Assembly: GCA_009699665.1 (NCBI GenBank)
Contig: WLNS01000003.1
Location: 1-37,691, forward strand
From: Actinomycetota bacterium
Lineage (GTDB): Bacteria; Actinomycetota; Actinomycetes; Actinomycetales; Microbacteriaceae
Reading direction: 5' to 3'
Length of the DNA stretch: 37,691 nt
In this document: positions 1 through 8,376 of the stretch, one piece after another
Layout of the letters: the number at the start of each line of letters is the position of its first letter
How positions within the stretch are numbered: the stretch's first letter is position 1
Position numbers and translations under genes: made by a program
The notes under the pieces: model-generated
What the model saw: only the letters and a program-made list of their open reading frames with translations
The model's database searches: none
What the model was told of the DNA's origin: nothing

Positions 1-106
1 ACCAGGCGGTCAGGCGGGCGGGTGTGCTCAGAACGCGGCCCCACCAGTCGTCGAGGCGTGAGCCGAAACGCTCGTCATGCGCGTGCAGCGGTGCGGTTTG
101 TGTCAC
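1..106 (-). CDS. Probable dolichyl-phosphate-mannose-protein mannosyltransferase, N-terminal fragment
   Basis: Only the first 35 codons lie in the window; the gene runs off the left edge. It is read on the minus strand from a GTG at 106. The fragment is polar, with an Arg/Asp/Trp-rich stretch (RLDDWWGRVLSTPARLTAW), which resembles the cytoplasmic leader before the first membrane helix of actinobacterial Pmt proteins. Pmt is a membrane enzyme that transfers mannose from a polyprenyl carrier to secreted proteins. In many actinobacteria pmt lies divergently next to rsmI, as here, and that context carries much of the call. A -10-like TAGGCT ends 7 nt before the GTG, so the transcript may be leaderless. 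No catalytic region is visible, so the function is inferred from the leader and the position. Confidence 0.55.
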   Translation of the reverse strand, partial: MTQTAPLHAHDERFGSRLDDWWGRVLSTPARLTAW

Positions 107-113
107 GCCCGAA

Positions 114-119
114 AGCCTA
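114..119 (-). promoter_or_regulatory. Start-proximal -10 box of the mannosyltransferase gene
   Basis: On the minus strand the hexamer TAGGCT (TANNNT type) is separated by 7 nt from the GTG at 106, the spacing expected when the transcript starts at or next to the start codon. It lies back to back with the weaker rsmI box at 165-170. Confidence 0.4.
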
Positions 120-164
120 GCGAGGCATTCGCTGAAAACGGGCTGCGCGCGTGTGATCGACTGC

Positions 165-170
165 CAGACT
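165..170 (+). promoter_or_regulatory. Possible start-proximal -10 box of rsmI
   Basis: CAGACT lies 6 nt before the GTG at 177. It lacks the leading T of TANNNT, so it is a weak match. It helps choose the GTG at 177 over GTG 153 or the further upstream start at 24. Confidence 0.25.
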
Positions 171-176
171 GAGAGC

Positions 177-992
177 GTGTTGATTCTGGGAGCGACGCCG
201 ATTGGCAATCTGGGCGACGTGAGCGAGCGGCTGCGGGCGGCACTCGAGACGGTTGAGGTCATCGCGTGTGAAGACACCCGCACGACGGCGCACCTGCTGT
301 CAGCCCTGGGAATGAGTCATCGGCCCCAATTGATTGCCATGCACGAGCACAACGAAATCGAGGTCGCGGGCCGAATCATTGAGCGGGCACGCGAGACCGA
401 CGTGCTCGTGCTGACCGACGCAGGAATGCCCACCGTCAGCGACCCGGGATTCCGGGTTGTCGTTGCGGCCATTGCGGCCGACGTTGTTGTGACGGCCCTA
501 CCGGGACCGAGTGCCGTTCTCATGGCACTTGCGCTATCGGGTTTGCCCACGGATCGATTTGCCTTTGACGGATTCTTGCCGCGTAAGTCGTCGGACCGGC
601 GTGCACTGCTCGGTGATGTCGCTCGCGAGACGCGCACCATGGTCTTCTTCGAGTCGCCTCACCGCATTGCCGAATCGTTGGCGGACGCGCGCGACGTGCT
701 GGGCGCCGACCGAGCGGCCGCGGTGTGCCGAGAACTCACGAAGATGCACGAAGAAATTCGCCGGGGAACGCTGGCCGAACTCGCGGAGTGGGCTATTCCG
801 GGCGTTCGCGGTGAAATCGTGTTGGTGATTGCGGGCGCGGCGCCCGCCACCGTTTCGCTCGAGGCCGCACTGGGCCAGGTGGGTGAACTGGTCACCTCCG
901 GCCTGCGCTTGAAAGAAGCCTGCGCTCAAGTAGCTGCCGAAACCGGCCACTCATCACGCGAGCTGTACCAGGCCAGGCTCGAACAAAAGTAG
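177..992 (+). CDS. rsmI: 16S rRNA (cytidine1402-2'-O)-methyltransferase RsmI
   Basis: RsmI methylates the ribose of C1402 in 16S rRNA at the decoding centre, using S-adenosylmethionine. The tetrapyrrole-methylase fold is recognisable from GATPIGNLGD near residue 5, EDTRTT near 33, a Gly/Pro-rich ALPGPSA loop, and FFESPHR further on. The open frame reaches back to about position 24, but RsmI proteins begin just before the GATPIGNLGD strand. I therefore start at GTG 177, giving 271 residues, close to the usual 270-290; a TTG at 180 is equally possible. The residues encoded upstream (Arg/Cys/Ser-rich) look like untranslated sequence overlapping the divergent promoter. metG follows after about 90 bp. 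Confidence 0.95.
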   Translation: MLILGATPIGNLGDVSERLRAALETVEVIACEDTRTTAHLLSALGMSHRPQLIAMHEHNEIEVAGRIIERARETDVLVLTDAGMPTVSDPGFRVVVAAIAADVVVTALPGPSAVLMALALSGLPTDRFAFDGFLPRKSSDRRALLGDVARETRTMVFFESPHRIAESLADARDVLGADRAAAVCRELTKMHEEIRRGTLAELAEWAIPGVRGEIVLVIAGAAPATVSLEAALGQVGELVTSGLRLKEACAQVAAETGHSSRELYQARLEQK

Positions 993-1069
993 TCTCGCCC
1001 CGGGAACGGCATGAGCGAACGCAAGCGTGGCCGCGACGCGGACGTCACGAAAGCACGTGTGCCGCAATT

Positions 1070-1075
1070 TAGAAT
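1070..1075 (+). promoter_or_regulatory. -10 box of metG (leaderless)
   Basis: TAGAAT, a close match to TATAAT, is followed after 7 nt by the ATG at 1083. There is no SD sequence before that ATG. This arrangement predicts transcription starting at the start codon, and it argues against the upstream in-frame ATG at 1011. Confidence 0.55.
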
Positions 1076-1082
1076 GGGTGCT

Positions 1083-2660
1083 ATGGCTGAGGGTTCGCGT
1101 TTCTATGTGACCACGCCCATCTTTTATGTGAACGACGTGCCACACATTGGCCACGCCTACACGGAGGTTGCGGCGGATGTGCTCGCGCGCTGGCACCGTC
1201 AGTCCGGGGATGACACCTGGCTGCTCACGGGCACCGACGAACACGGCCAGAAGATTCTGCGCACGGCCACGGCCAACGGTGCCACACCGCAGGAGTGGGC
1301 CGATCGCCTGGTGGAATCGGCGTGGAAGCCCCTGCTAAGCACCATCAACATCGCCAACGACGATTTCATTCGAACTACCGAGCCCCGCCACGAAAACAAC
1401 GTGCAGCGATTTCTCACCACGCTCTATGACAAGGGCTTCATCTACACCGGTGAGTACGAGGGCGCCTATTGCGTGGGCTGCGAGGAGTACAAGCAGGCCG
1501 CCGACCTGATTGCCGGCACTGGTGACGACGAAGGCCAGCAGGTCTGTGCGATTCACTCTAAGCCGGTCGAGATTCTGCACGAAAAGAACTACTTCTTTCG
1601 CATGAGCGATTTCACGCAGCCGTTGCTTGATCTTTACGAGGCCAACCCCGATTTCATTCAGCCCGAGTCGGCGCGCAACGAGGTCGTCGCCTTTGTGCGT
1701 CAGGGGCTTGAAGACTTGTCTATTTCGCGCTCCACGTTCGACTGGGGCATCAAGCTGCCCTGGGACGACACGCACGTGGTCTACGTATGGTTCGACGCGC
1801 TGCTCAACTACATCACCGCGATTGGGTATGGCGACGACCAGGCCACCTTTGATCGCCGTTGGCCCGCCCTGCACATCGTGGGCAAAGATATTCTGCGCTT
1901 TCACGCCGTGATTTGGCCCGCCATGTTGTTGGCTGCGGGACTTCCCGTTCCCGCCGGAATCTTTGGCCACGGCTGGCTGCTCGTGGGCGGCGAAAAGATG
2001 TCTAAGTCGAAACTGACCGGAATCGCTCCGAACGAAATCACCGACACGTTCGGCTCGGATGCCTTCCGCTACTACTTCACCAGCGCCATCACGTTTGGCC
2101 AAGACGGTTCGTTCAGCTGGGAAGACCTTTCGGCCCGTTATGAGTCGGAGCTCGCCAACGGTTTCGGAAACTTGGCCTCGCGTTCGCTCGCCATGATCAC
2201 CCGGTACTTCGATGGTCAGGTTCCCACCGAGGGGGCGGTGACCCCGGCCGATGCCGCCATCCACGATGTGGTGGCCGCAGCGGTGAGTCAGGCCGATGAC
2301 GCCATTTCTCGCGTGGCCGTGCATGAGGCCGTCGCCAGCGTGTGGACCATTGTCGATGCCCTCAACGGGTACATCACCGAGCAGGAACCGTGGGCACTGG
2401 CCAAGGACCCGGCCAACGCAGATCGACTCTCGACAGTTCTCTATACGTGCGCCGAGGGCCTTCGGGCGTTGGCTGTGCTCCTGTCGCCGGTGATGCCCGA
2501 GTCCACGCAGAAACTGTGGGTCGCTCTGGGTGCCGAGGCTGCGCTGGGTGAACTCACGGCTCAACCCGTGCGCAGCGCCGGAACGTGGGGTCAGCTACCG
2601 GCCGGCACGCAAGTCGGCGCGCTCGAGCCACTCTTTCCGCGCATCGAATCGGCGGAGTAG
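1083..2660 (+). CDS. metG: Methionyl-tRNA synthetase
   Basis: This enzyme charges tRNA-Met with methionine using ATP, for both initiator and elongator tRNA, in the cytoplasm. It is a class I synthetase with the HIGH motif at residues 21-24 (PHIGHAYT) and KMSKS at 305-309. A zinc knuckle is suggested by C130/C133 and C155/H158. The anticodon-binding helical domain follows, and there is no C-terminal EMAP/Trbp111 extension. The 525-residue length fits the short actinobacterial form. I chose ATG 1083 because a -10 box sits 7 nt upstream and the family starts just before the FYVTTPIFYVN strand; the frame itself extends to ATG 1011. tatD follows 6 bp after the stop. Confidence 0.97.
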   Translation: MAEGSRFYVTTPIFYVNDVPHIGHAYTEVAADVLARWHRQSGDDTWLLTGTDEHGQKILRTATANGATPQEWADRLVESAWKPLLSTINIANDDFIRTTEPRHENNVQRFLTTLYDKGFIYTGEYEGAYCVGCEEYKQAADLIAGTGDDEGQQVCAIHSKPVEILHEKNYFFRMSDFTQPLLDLYEANPDFIQPESARNEVVAFVRQGLEDLSISRSTFDWGIKLPWDDTHVVYVWFDALLNYITAIGYGDDQATFDRRWPALHIVGKDILRFHAVIWPAMLLAAGLPVPAGIFGHGWLLVGGEKMSKSKLTGIAPNEITDTFGSDAFRYYFTSAITFGQDGSFSWEDLSARYESELANGFGNLASRSLAMITRYFDGQVPTEGAVTPADAAIHDVVAAAVSQADDAISRVAVHEAVASVWTIVDALNGYITEQEPWALAKDPANADRLSTVLYTCAEGLRALAVLLSPVMPESTQKLWVALGAEAALGELTAQPVRSAGTWGQLPAGTQVGALEPLFPRIESAE

Positions 2661-2666
2661 TCGCTC

Positions 2667-3638
2667 GTGACCGCCCCTCAAGAACAGCACGACCAGCAGC
2701 AGGCACAGCACCAGCGCGAGCAACAGAAACGGCGCCGTGCCGAAGACGGCTCCGGACCGAAGCGCGATCTCGAATTTCCGCCGGCACCCGAGGCTCTGCC
2801 CTTTTCGGTTTACGACAATCACACGCACTTTGATATCGCTGATGGTGACACCCACGTGAGCGTGTCCGAGCAACTTGAGAAGGCAGCCCTCGTGGGCGTG
2901 GTGGGCGTGGTGCAGGTCGGCACCGATGTGGCGTCTTCAGTCTGGAGCGCCGAGCTGGCCGCCACCCAACACCGCGTTCTTGCCGCGGTGGCGATTCACC
3001 CGAACGAGGCGCCGCGCGTCGAGGCCGCGGGAACGCTCGACGAAGGCTTGGCCACGATTGACGCGCTCGCCGCCCAACCGCGCGTGCGAGCCGTGGGCGA
3101 GACCGGACTCGATTTCTTTCGCACGGGCGAGGAGGGTCGAGCCGCGCAGCATGCCTCGTTCGAGGCACACATCGAGATTGCCAAGCGCCACGACATCGCC
3201 CTGCAGATTCATGACCGCGATGCACACGATGAGGTGTTGGCTACGCTGCGCCGGGTGGGCGCGCCGCACAAGACCGTGCTGCACTGCTTCTCGGGTGACG
3301 CCGACTTCGCGCGCACGGCTGCGGGTCACGGCTGGTACCTGTCATTCGCGGGCACCGTCACCTTTAAGAACAACCACCATCTGCGTGAGGCGCTCGCCGT
3401 GATTCCACGCGATCGAATTCTTGTCGAGACCGACGCGCCCTTTCTCACCCCCATGCCCTTTCGTGGCCGCCCGAACGCGTCGTACATGGTTCCCTATACG
3501 GTGCGGGCCATGGCCGAGTTTCTCGAGACGGACCTCGGTGACCTCTGCGCGCGCCTCACCGAAAACACCGAGGCGGTTTACGGCTCGTGGGCCGACGATA
3601 TTCTGCCGGCCGGCAGCGAGCATGAGGCAACATCGTGA
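2667..3638 (+). CDS. tatD: TatD family metal-dependent hydrolase (DNase)
   Basis: TatD proteins are TIM-barrel metal-dependent hydrolases with 3'-5' DNase activity, linked to DNA repair and quality control. Metal-ligand motifs are present in order: NHTHFD (residues 51-56), GETGLDFFR with the bridging Glu, QIHDRDAHDE, LHCFSGD and VETDAPFLTP. The GTG at 2667 is the only standard start in this frame before the first motif. The protein therefore carries about 45 extra N-terminal residues, the first 35 very rich in Gln, Arg and Glu. GGAG lies 9 nt before the start. The 3' end overlaps rsmA by 4 bp (GTGA), so the two are probably translationally coupled. Confidence 0.93.
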   Translation: MTAPQEQHDQQQAQHQREQQKRRRAEDGSGPKRDLEFPPAPEALPFSVYDNHTHFDIADGDTHVSVSEQLEKAALVGVVGVVQVGTDVASSVWSAELAATQHRVLAAVAIHPNEAPRVEAAGTLDEGLATIDALAAQPRVRAVGETGLDFFRTGEEGRAAQHASFEAHIEIAKRHDIALQIHDRDAHDEVLATLRRVGAPHKTVLHCFSGDADFARTAAGHGWYLSFAGTVTFKNNHHLREALAVIPRDRILVETDAPFLTPMPFRGRPNASYMVPYTVRAMAEFLETDLGDLCARLTENTEAVYGSWADDILPAGSEHEATS

Positions 3639-4468
3639 ACGACGTCATCATGCTGACCCCGGCCGACGTGCGCAGCCTCGCCGCACGCGCTGAGGTCATC
3701 CCCACCAAAAAACTGGGCCAGAACTTTGTGGTCGATGCCAACACCGTGCGCAAGATTGTCGCGACTGCGGGAGTTCAGTCGGGCGAGGTGGTGCTCGAGG
3801 TGGGTCCCGGTCTCGGCTCGCTGACCCTTGGCCTGCTCGAGGCGGGTGCCCACGTCGATGCCGTCGAGATTGATCGTCGACTCGCGCGTGAACTTCCCTC
3901 AACCATTGGTGCTCGGGCTCCCGGCGCCAAGCTGTGTGTGATCAACGAAGACGCGATGCAGATCACCGAATTACCTCACGAACCACTGCGCCTCGTTGCT
4001 AACCTGCCCTACAACGTGTCGGTGCCCATCCTCATTCACCTGCTCGAGACGTTCTCGTCGCTGCAGACCGGGCTCGTCATGGTGCAGTCGGAGGTGGGGG
4101 AGCGGCTCGCGGCCGGTCCCGGCAGCAAGATTTATGGCGGACCGAGCGTGAAGGCCGCGTGGTTTGGCCGCTGGTGGGTGGCGGGCAAAGTGAGCCGGAA
4201 AGTTTTTTGGCCGACGCCCAACGTTGATTCCGTGTTGGTGGCCTTCGAGCGTCACGCCGAGCCCGGTGATATCGAACTGCGCGAGCGCACGTTCGAACTT
4301 GTCGATGCGGCCTTTGGGCAGCGCCGCAAAATGTTGCGGCAATCGCTCGCGTCGTGGTTTGGTTCGTCGGCCGCCGCCGAAAAGGCTCTTGTCGCCGCAG
4401 ATATTGCCCCCACCGATCGAGGCGAGCGCCTCACGATCGACGACTTCGTTCGCCTTGCCGGTCTGTGA
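3635..4468 (+). CDS. rsmA: 16S rRNA (adenine1518/1519-N6)-dimethyltransferase RsmA (KsgA)
   Basis: This enzyme dimethylates two adjacent adenines in the 3'-terminal hairpin of 16S rRNA late in small-subunit assembly. Loss of it gives kasugamycin resistance in other bacteria. Motifs seen are LGQNF (27-31), the SAM-binding EVGPGLGSLT (55-64), motif IV NLPYN (123-127), and FWPTPNVDSVLV in the target-recognition part. The length of 277 residues is typical. The GTG start overlaps the tatD stop in GTGA. rsmA followed by ispE is a very common order, and the two are 68 bp apart here. Confidence 0.97.
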   Translation: MNDVIMLTPADVRSLAARAEVIPTKKLGQNFVVDANTVRKIVATAGVQSGEVVLEVGPGLGSLTLGLLEAGAHVDAVEIDRRLARELPSTIGARAPGAKLCVINEDAMQITELPHEPLRLVANLPYNVSVPILIHLLETFSSLQTGLVMVQSEVGERLAAGPGSKIYGGPSVKAAWFGRWWVAGKVSRKVFWPTPNVDSVLVAFERHAEPGDIELRERTFELVDAAFGQRRKMLRQSLASWFGSSAAAEKALVAADIAPTDRGERLTIDDFVRLAGL

Positions 4469-4524
4469 CTCGATTTAGCTGACGGCGACCCGGTCATCAG
4501 TTTTCTGCCCCGCTGAGCGTCGGC

Positions 4525-4530
4525 TAGATT
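4525..4530 (+). promoter_or_regulatory. -10 box of ispE (leaderless)
   Basis: TAGATT ends 6 nt before the ATG at 4537, and no SD sequence is seen. A T-rich TTTTCTG lies about 17-18 bp upstream as a weak -35. The gap between rsmA and ispE holds nothing else recognisable. Confidence 0.5.
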
Positions 4531-4536
4531 TGAGAC

Positions 4537-5475
4537 ATGACGACGGAGCCGGTAATGGATGTCGCTCATGCGCGTGCCCCCGGCAAAATAAATGTCTTTC
4601 TCAAGGTCGGTGCCGTTTTAGACGACGGCTATCACGACGTGGCGACGGCCTATCAGGCGGTCTCCCTCTATGAAGACGTGCGCGCCTATCCCTCCAGCGA
4701 CTTCTCTGTCTCGTTTGTCGGCGGGGGCATCGACACGTCGAATGTTCCGGCGGACGGATCCAACCTAGCCATCAAGGCCGCGCGCCTGCTGGCGCGCAAG
4801 GCCAAGTTCACCGGGGGCGCGCGCCTCGAAATCGAAAAGCATGTGCCTGTAGCCGGTGGCATGGGCGGTGGCTCGGCTGATGCAGCAGCAACCCTCGTCG
4901 CGTGCGACGCCCTCTGGGGACTGGGCCTTCCGCGAGATGAATTGGTGCACTTGGCAAAGCAGTTGGGCGCCGATGTTCCCTTCGCCCTGATGGGCGGCAC
5001 GGCCATCGGCACCGGGCGCGGCGATCAGCTCAGCCCGGCCTTGGCCACGGGACACTTCAACTGGGTGCTCGCGCTGCCCGATTTCGGTCTGTCGACACCG
5101 GCGGTCTACGCAGAACTTGATGCCCACCGTGCTCGACACGTCGGCGACATTGCCCCCGCTCCCACCTCGCCGAGTGTCAGCAACGACGTGCTGCAAGCCC
5201 TTCGCGCCGGTGACGCAGAAATGCTCGCGGATGCACTGCACAATGACCTGCAGGCACCCGCACTGCACTTCGAGCCCGACCTCGTCGACATTCTTGAGCT
5301 CGGCGAGGGCTCAGGTGCCCTGGCCGGGATTGTTTCGGGATCCGGGCCCACGTTGGCCTTCCTGGCGACCGACCTGGAAGCTGCCATTGAACTTCAGGTG
5401 TCACTGTCGGCCGGTGGTCTCAACGTGGTGCGCGTTACGGGCCCCGTGCACGGTGCCCGACTCGTTACCGAATAA
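4537..5475 (+). CDS. ispE: 4-diphosphocytidyl-2-C-methyl-D-erythritol kinase
   Basis: IspE phosphorylates CDP-methylerythritol with ATP in the non-mevalonate isoprenoid pathway, which supplies quinones, carotenoids and the lipid carriers of cell-wall synthesis. It is a GHMP kinase: APGKINVFLKVG near residue 14, the glycine-rich ATP loop VPVAGGMGGGSADAAATL near residue 106, GADVPFALMGG with the catalytic Asp, and the C-terminal SGSGPTLAFL loop. The 312-residue length is normal. Its TAA stop shares a base with the ATG of the ABC-F gene (TAATG), so those two genes form one translational unit. Confidence 0.97.
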   Translation: MTTEPVMDVAHARAPGKINVFLKVGAVLDDGYHDVATAYQAVSLYEDVRAYPSSDFSVSFVGGGIDTSNVPADGSNLAIKAARLLARKAKFTGGARLEIEKHVPVAGGMGGGSADAAATLVACDALWGLGLPRDELVHLAKQLGADVPFALMGGTAIGTGRGDQLSPALATGHFNWVLALPDFGLSTPAVYAELDAHRARHVGDIAPAPTSPSVSNDVLQALRAGDAEMLADALHNDLQAPALHFEPDLVDILELGEGSGALAGIVSGSGPTLAFLATDLEAAIELQVSLSAGGLNVVRVTGPVHGARLVTE

Positions 5476-7328
5476 TGGCGCACCTGCTGGGCGCCGAAGC
5501 GGTGCACATTGAGTTCCCCACGCGCGTCGTCTTTGATGCGGTGACACTCGGTGTGGCCGAGGGCGATCGCATCGGGCTCGTGGGACGCAACGGAGACGGC
5601 AAGTCCACGCTGCTCAACATTCTGTCGGGTCGGCTCGAACCCGACGCGGGGCAAGTGACCACGCGCCGCAGTCTGACCATCGGCGTTCTTGACCAGCGCG
5701 ACAGCCTCGAGGACTCTCACACCGTGGCCCACGCCATCGTGGGAGATTCGGCCGACCACGAGTGGGCATCGAACGCTCGGATTCGTGACGTGCTCGCCGG
5801 TCTTGTCGCTGACGTCGGCTGGGATGCCACGATCGGATCGCTGTCGGGTGGCCAGCGCCGCCGGGTGGCGCTGGCGCAACTGCTCGTGGGTGATGACGAC
5901 GTGCTCTTTCTCGACGAGCCCACGAACCACCTCGACGTCGAGGGCATCGCGTGGCTGGCCTCTCACCTCAAGACGCGTTGGCCGGCGACCTCGGGCGCTC
6001 TGCTTGTCGTGACGCACGATCGCTGGTTTCTTGACGAGGTGTGCAACACCACGTGGGAGGTGCACGATCGCATCGTCGAACCGTTCGAGGGCGGATACGC
6101 GGCCTACATTTTGCAGCGCGTCGAGCGCGACCGACAGAACGCCACCATCGAGGGCAAGCGCCGCAACCTGATGCGCAAGGAGCTCGCGTGGCTGCGTCGC
6201 GGTGCTCCGGCCCGAACGGCGAAGCCTAAGTTTCGCATCGATGCGGCCAACGATCTCATTGCTAACGAACCCGAACCGCGCAATGCTGTCGCACTGGCCA
6301 GCATGGCGATGCAGCGTTTGGGCAAAGACGTTCTCGATCTTGAGACCGTGCGCGTGGCCTATGACGAGCACACCGTCCTGTCTGACGTGACCTGGCGTTT
6401 GGCGCCGGGCGAGCGAACCGGAATTCTGGGTGTGAACGGTGCCGGAAAATCGACCCTGCTCAACCTACTGGCCGGCACTCTTGCCCCCACGTCGGGGCGC
6501 GTCAAACGAGGCAAGACGGTGAAGGTCGCCATGTTGACCCAGCAACTTTCTGAGCTCGAGGAATTCGAGAACGATCGGGTGAGTCAGGTCATTGCCCGCA
6601 AGAAGACCACCTATCAGACCGACGGCAAAGAGATGACTCCCGGTCAGTTGCTCGAGCGTCTGGGGTTCACCAGTGCACAGCTTTCGACACCCGTGAAGGA
6701 TCTCTCGGGCGGGCAGCGTCGCCGGCTGCAGCTGATGATGATTCTGCTCGACGAACCCAACGTGCTCATTCTCGACGAGCCCACGAACGACCTCGATACC
6801 GACATGTTGGTGGCCATGGAAGACCTGCTGGACACGTGGCCCGGAACGCTCATCGTGGTGTCGCACGATCGCTACCTCATGGAGCGCGTGACCGATCAGC
6901 AGTACGCCATCATCGACGCGCATCTGCGTCACCTCACCGGTGGCGTCGATCAGTATCTGGCGCTGCGCGCGGGTTTCGATACGTCGGCTGTGCCGACTAC
7001 TCAACCGGCTGGTTCGTCGGCTGCGCGGACTACTCAACCGGCGGGGGTCTCCAGGTCCGATACACAACCGGCGGGATCTCCGGCGGGTCGAGCGATGTCA
7101 CCGGGCAGTGCCGAGCGGCGAAATGCCGAAAAAGAAATTCAGGCCATAGATCGAAAAATTGCCAAACTCGAGACGTCGCGTGCTGATGTGCACGAACGGC
7201 TGGCTCGGGCCGATCAGACCGACTTTGCCGCCCTGGCGACCCTGACCCAAGAATTGAGCTCGCTCGACGCCGAAACCGCCGATCTTGAGGCGCGCTGGCT
7301 CATTCTTTCGGCTGACCTCGATGCCTAA
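5475..7328 (+). CDS. ABC-F family ATP-binding protein
   Basis: ABC-F proteins carry two ATPase domains and no membrane segment, and most act on the ribosome as translation factors or antibiotic-protection proteins. Domain 1 has GRNGDGKST, LSGGQRRRVALAQLL and FLDEPTNHLD. Domain 2 has GVNGAGKST, LSGGQRRRLQL and ILDEPTNDLD. A C-terminal coiled coil (about residues 545-617, Glu/Lys/Leu/Ala-rich) resembles Uup-type members. Between domain 2 and the coiled coil, residues about 500-540 are low-complexity with three TQPAG units, encoded by hairpin-forming repeats. The ATG overlaps the ispE stop by one base. Placement directly after ispE is common in actinobacteria and suggests a housekeeping member, but antibiotic protection cannot be excluded. 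Confidence 0.93.
   Translation: MAHLLGAEAVHIEFPTRVVFDAVTLGVAEGDRIGLVGRNGDGKSTLLNILSGRLEPDAGQVTTRRSLTIGVLDQRDSLEDSHTVAHAIVGDSADHEWASNARIRDVLAGLVADVGWDATIGSLSGGQRRRVALAQLLVGDDDVLFLDEPTNHLDVEGIAWLASHLKTRWPATSGALLVVTHDRWFLDEVCNTTWEVHDRIVEPFEGGYAAYILQRVERDRQNATIEGKRRNLMRKELAWLRRGAPARTAKPKFRIDAANDLIANEPEPRNAVALASMAMQRLGKDVLDLETVRVAYDEHTVLSDVTWRLAPGERTGILGVNGAGKSTLLNLLAGTLAPTSGRVKRGKTVKVAMLTQQLSELEEFENDRVSQVIARKKTTYQTDGKEMTPGQLLERLGFTSAQLSTPVKDLSGGQRRRLQLMMILLDEPNVLILDEPTNDLDTDMLVAMEDLLDTWPGTLIVVSHDRYLMERVTDQQYAIIDAHLRHLTGGVDQYLALRAGFDTSAVPTTQPAGSSAARTTQPAGVSRSDTQPAGSPAGRAMSPGSAERRNAEKEIQAIDRKIAKLETSRADVHERLARADQTDFAALATLTQELSSLDAETADLEARWLILSADLDA
6972..7074 (+). repeat. REP-like tandem hairpin units inside the ABC-F linker
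   Basis: Two adjacent units each run from GGTT to CTACTCAACC. In unit 1 (6972-7006), GTCGGC and GCCGAC pair around TGT, and outer GGTT (6972-6975) pairs with AACC (7003-7006). In unit 2 (7011-7039), GGTT pairs with AACC (7036-7039) over a GTC/GAC inner stem. A degenerate third copy ends at ACACAACCGGCGGG (about 7061-7074). The whole run stays in frame and encodes three TQPAG blocks. Repeats of the form GGTTTCGATACG...CTACTCAACC are, from memory, scattered through Microbacteriaceae genomes; no second copy was noticed elsewhere in the window. Confidence 0.6.
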
Positions 7329-7336
7329 AGTGGGGT

Positions 7337-7342
7337 TACGAT
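7337..7342 (+). promoter_or_regulatory. Possible -10 box of the AraC-family gene
   Basis: TACGAT lies just after the ABC-F stop and about 54 nt before the ATG at 7396. It would give a leader of about 45 nt that contains the SD. No good -35 is visible. Confidence 0.3.
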
Positions 7343-7395
7343 AAGGGCAACAGCATGAGTGGGCACCGTCGCCTTGCTCGTGAGGGGATTTGAGC

Positions 7396-8376
7396 ATGAC
7401 CAAGAGCTTGCACAGTACGCTGCAGTCGTTTGAGCTTGACGCCGACCTGCCCGACAGCATCTTTCGCTGGCGCACCGAGATGAATCGGGCGTTTCCGCCA
7501 CTGGCCATCGTTCCGCGCGATCCGGCCGGTTTCCGGGCTAGCTATCGAGCGGCCGGCACCGCTGAACTTCAGGTCAGCGACCTGTCGGCCAACGCGCACA
7601 CCGTCGAGCGGCGTCCGGGCCCGGTGACCGAGCAAGACCTCGGTTTCTACAAGATGAGTCTTCAGGTTTCTGGGTCCGGAATCATGATGCAGGGCAACCG
7701 CGAGATTGTGCTGACGCCCGGCACGATTGCGATCTATGACACTGCCCGTCCTTACACGCTTGAGTTCACTGAGGATTACCGATTCATCGTGGCGATGTTT
7801 CCGAAGAGCGCGCTCAGCTTGCCGGCGGGTCTCGCGGGGGAGCTCACGGCGCACGCCATCACGAGCGACTCGGGCCCGGGCTCGGTGCTCTCGGCCTATG
7901 TCATGGGCCTCGCTACACATCTCGACACGCTCGCGGGTGCACCGGGGGAGCGCCTGGCTCGCACGGGTCTTGACCTGCTCTCGACCGTGATCGCCGCCGA
8001 AGCGGGCGACGAAAGCCTGAGCGCCCAGGCGTCGCGTCGCGCCATGCTGATGACCGCGTGTCTCTACATCAACGAACATCTGGCCGATGAGCGTCTGAGT
8101 CCGGAGTCAATTGCTCACGCGCATTTCATCTCGGTTCGGCAGTTGTACAACGTGTTCGCCGAAGCCGGCGTTACAGTGTCGCAGTGGATCCGCACGCGTC
8201 GCCTTGTCGAATTTCGTCGCGACCTGGCTGATCCCCTCATGGCGGCGCGATCCATCACTCAGTTGGCTGCGGCGCGCGGCCTCTCGGATGCCGGCTACTA
8301 CTCGCGGATTTTCAAAGAGACCTTTGGTATGACGCCCACCCAGTGGCGCGAAACCGCCAGCAACCTGGCTCGCTAG
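7396..8376 (+). CDS. AraC-family transcriptional regulator
   Basis: This is a DNA-binding regulator with an N-terminal cupin-like sensing region of the AraC_binding_2 type (about residues 40-190). The C-terminal AraC double helix-turn-helix covers about 225-325, with SPESIAHAHFISVRQLYNVF as the first HTH and AAARGLSDAGYYSRIFKETF then MTPTQWR as the second. The ATG at 7396 is preceded by GAGGGG with about 8 nt spacing; an in-frame TTG lies two codons earlier. An esterase and a BVMO follow on the same strand, so it probably controls them in response to a substrate or intermediate. The inducer is unknown. Operator-like repeats begin at its stop codon. Confidence 0.9.
   Translation: MTKSLHSTLQSFELDADLPDSIFRWRTEMNRAFPPLAIVPRDPAGFRASYRAAGTAELQVSDLSANAHTVERRPGPVTEQDLGFYKMSLQVSGSGIMMQGNREIVLTPGTIAIYDTARPYTLEFTEDYRFIVAMFPKSALSLPAGLAGELTAHAITSDSGPGSVLSAYVMGLATHLDTLAGAPGERLARTGLDLLSTVIAAEAGDESLSAQASRRAMLMTACLYINEHLADERLSPESIAHAHFISVRQLYNVFAEAGVTVSQWIRTRRLVEFRRDLADPLMAARSITQLAAARGLSDAGYYSRIFKETFGMTPTQWRETASNLAR

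Noticed and set aside
1335..2564. Long open frame on the minus strand opposite metG
   Set aside because: Its protein has no recognisable motif, and metG on the other strand is certain; high GC codon bias produces such antisense frames.
5394..6371. 325-codon minus-strand frame opposite ispE and the ABC-F gene
   Set aside because: It crosses two well-supported genes and has no family features.
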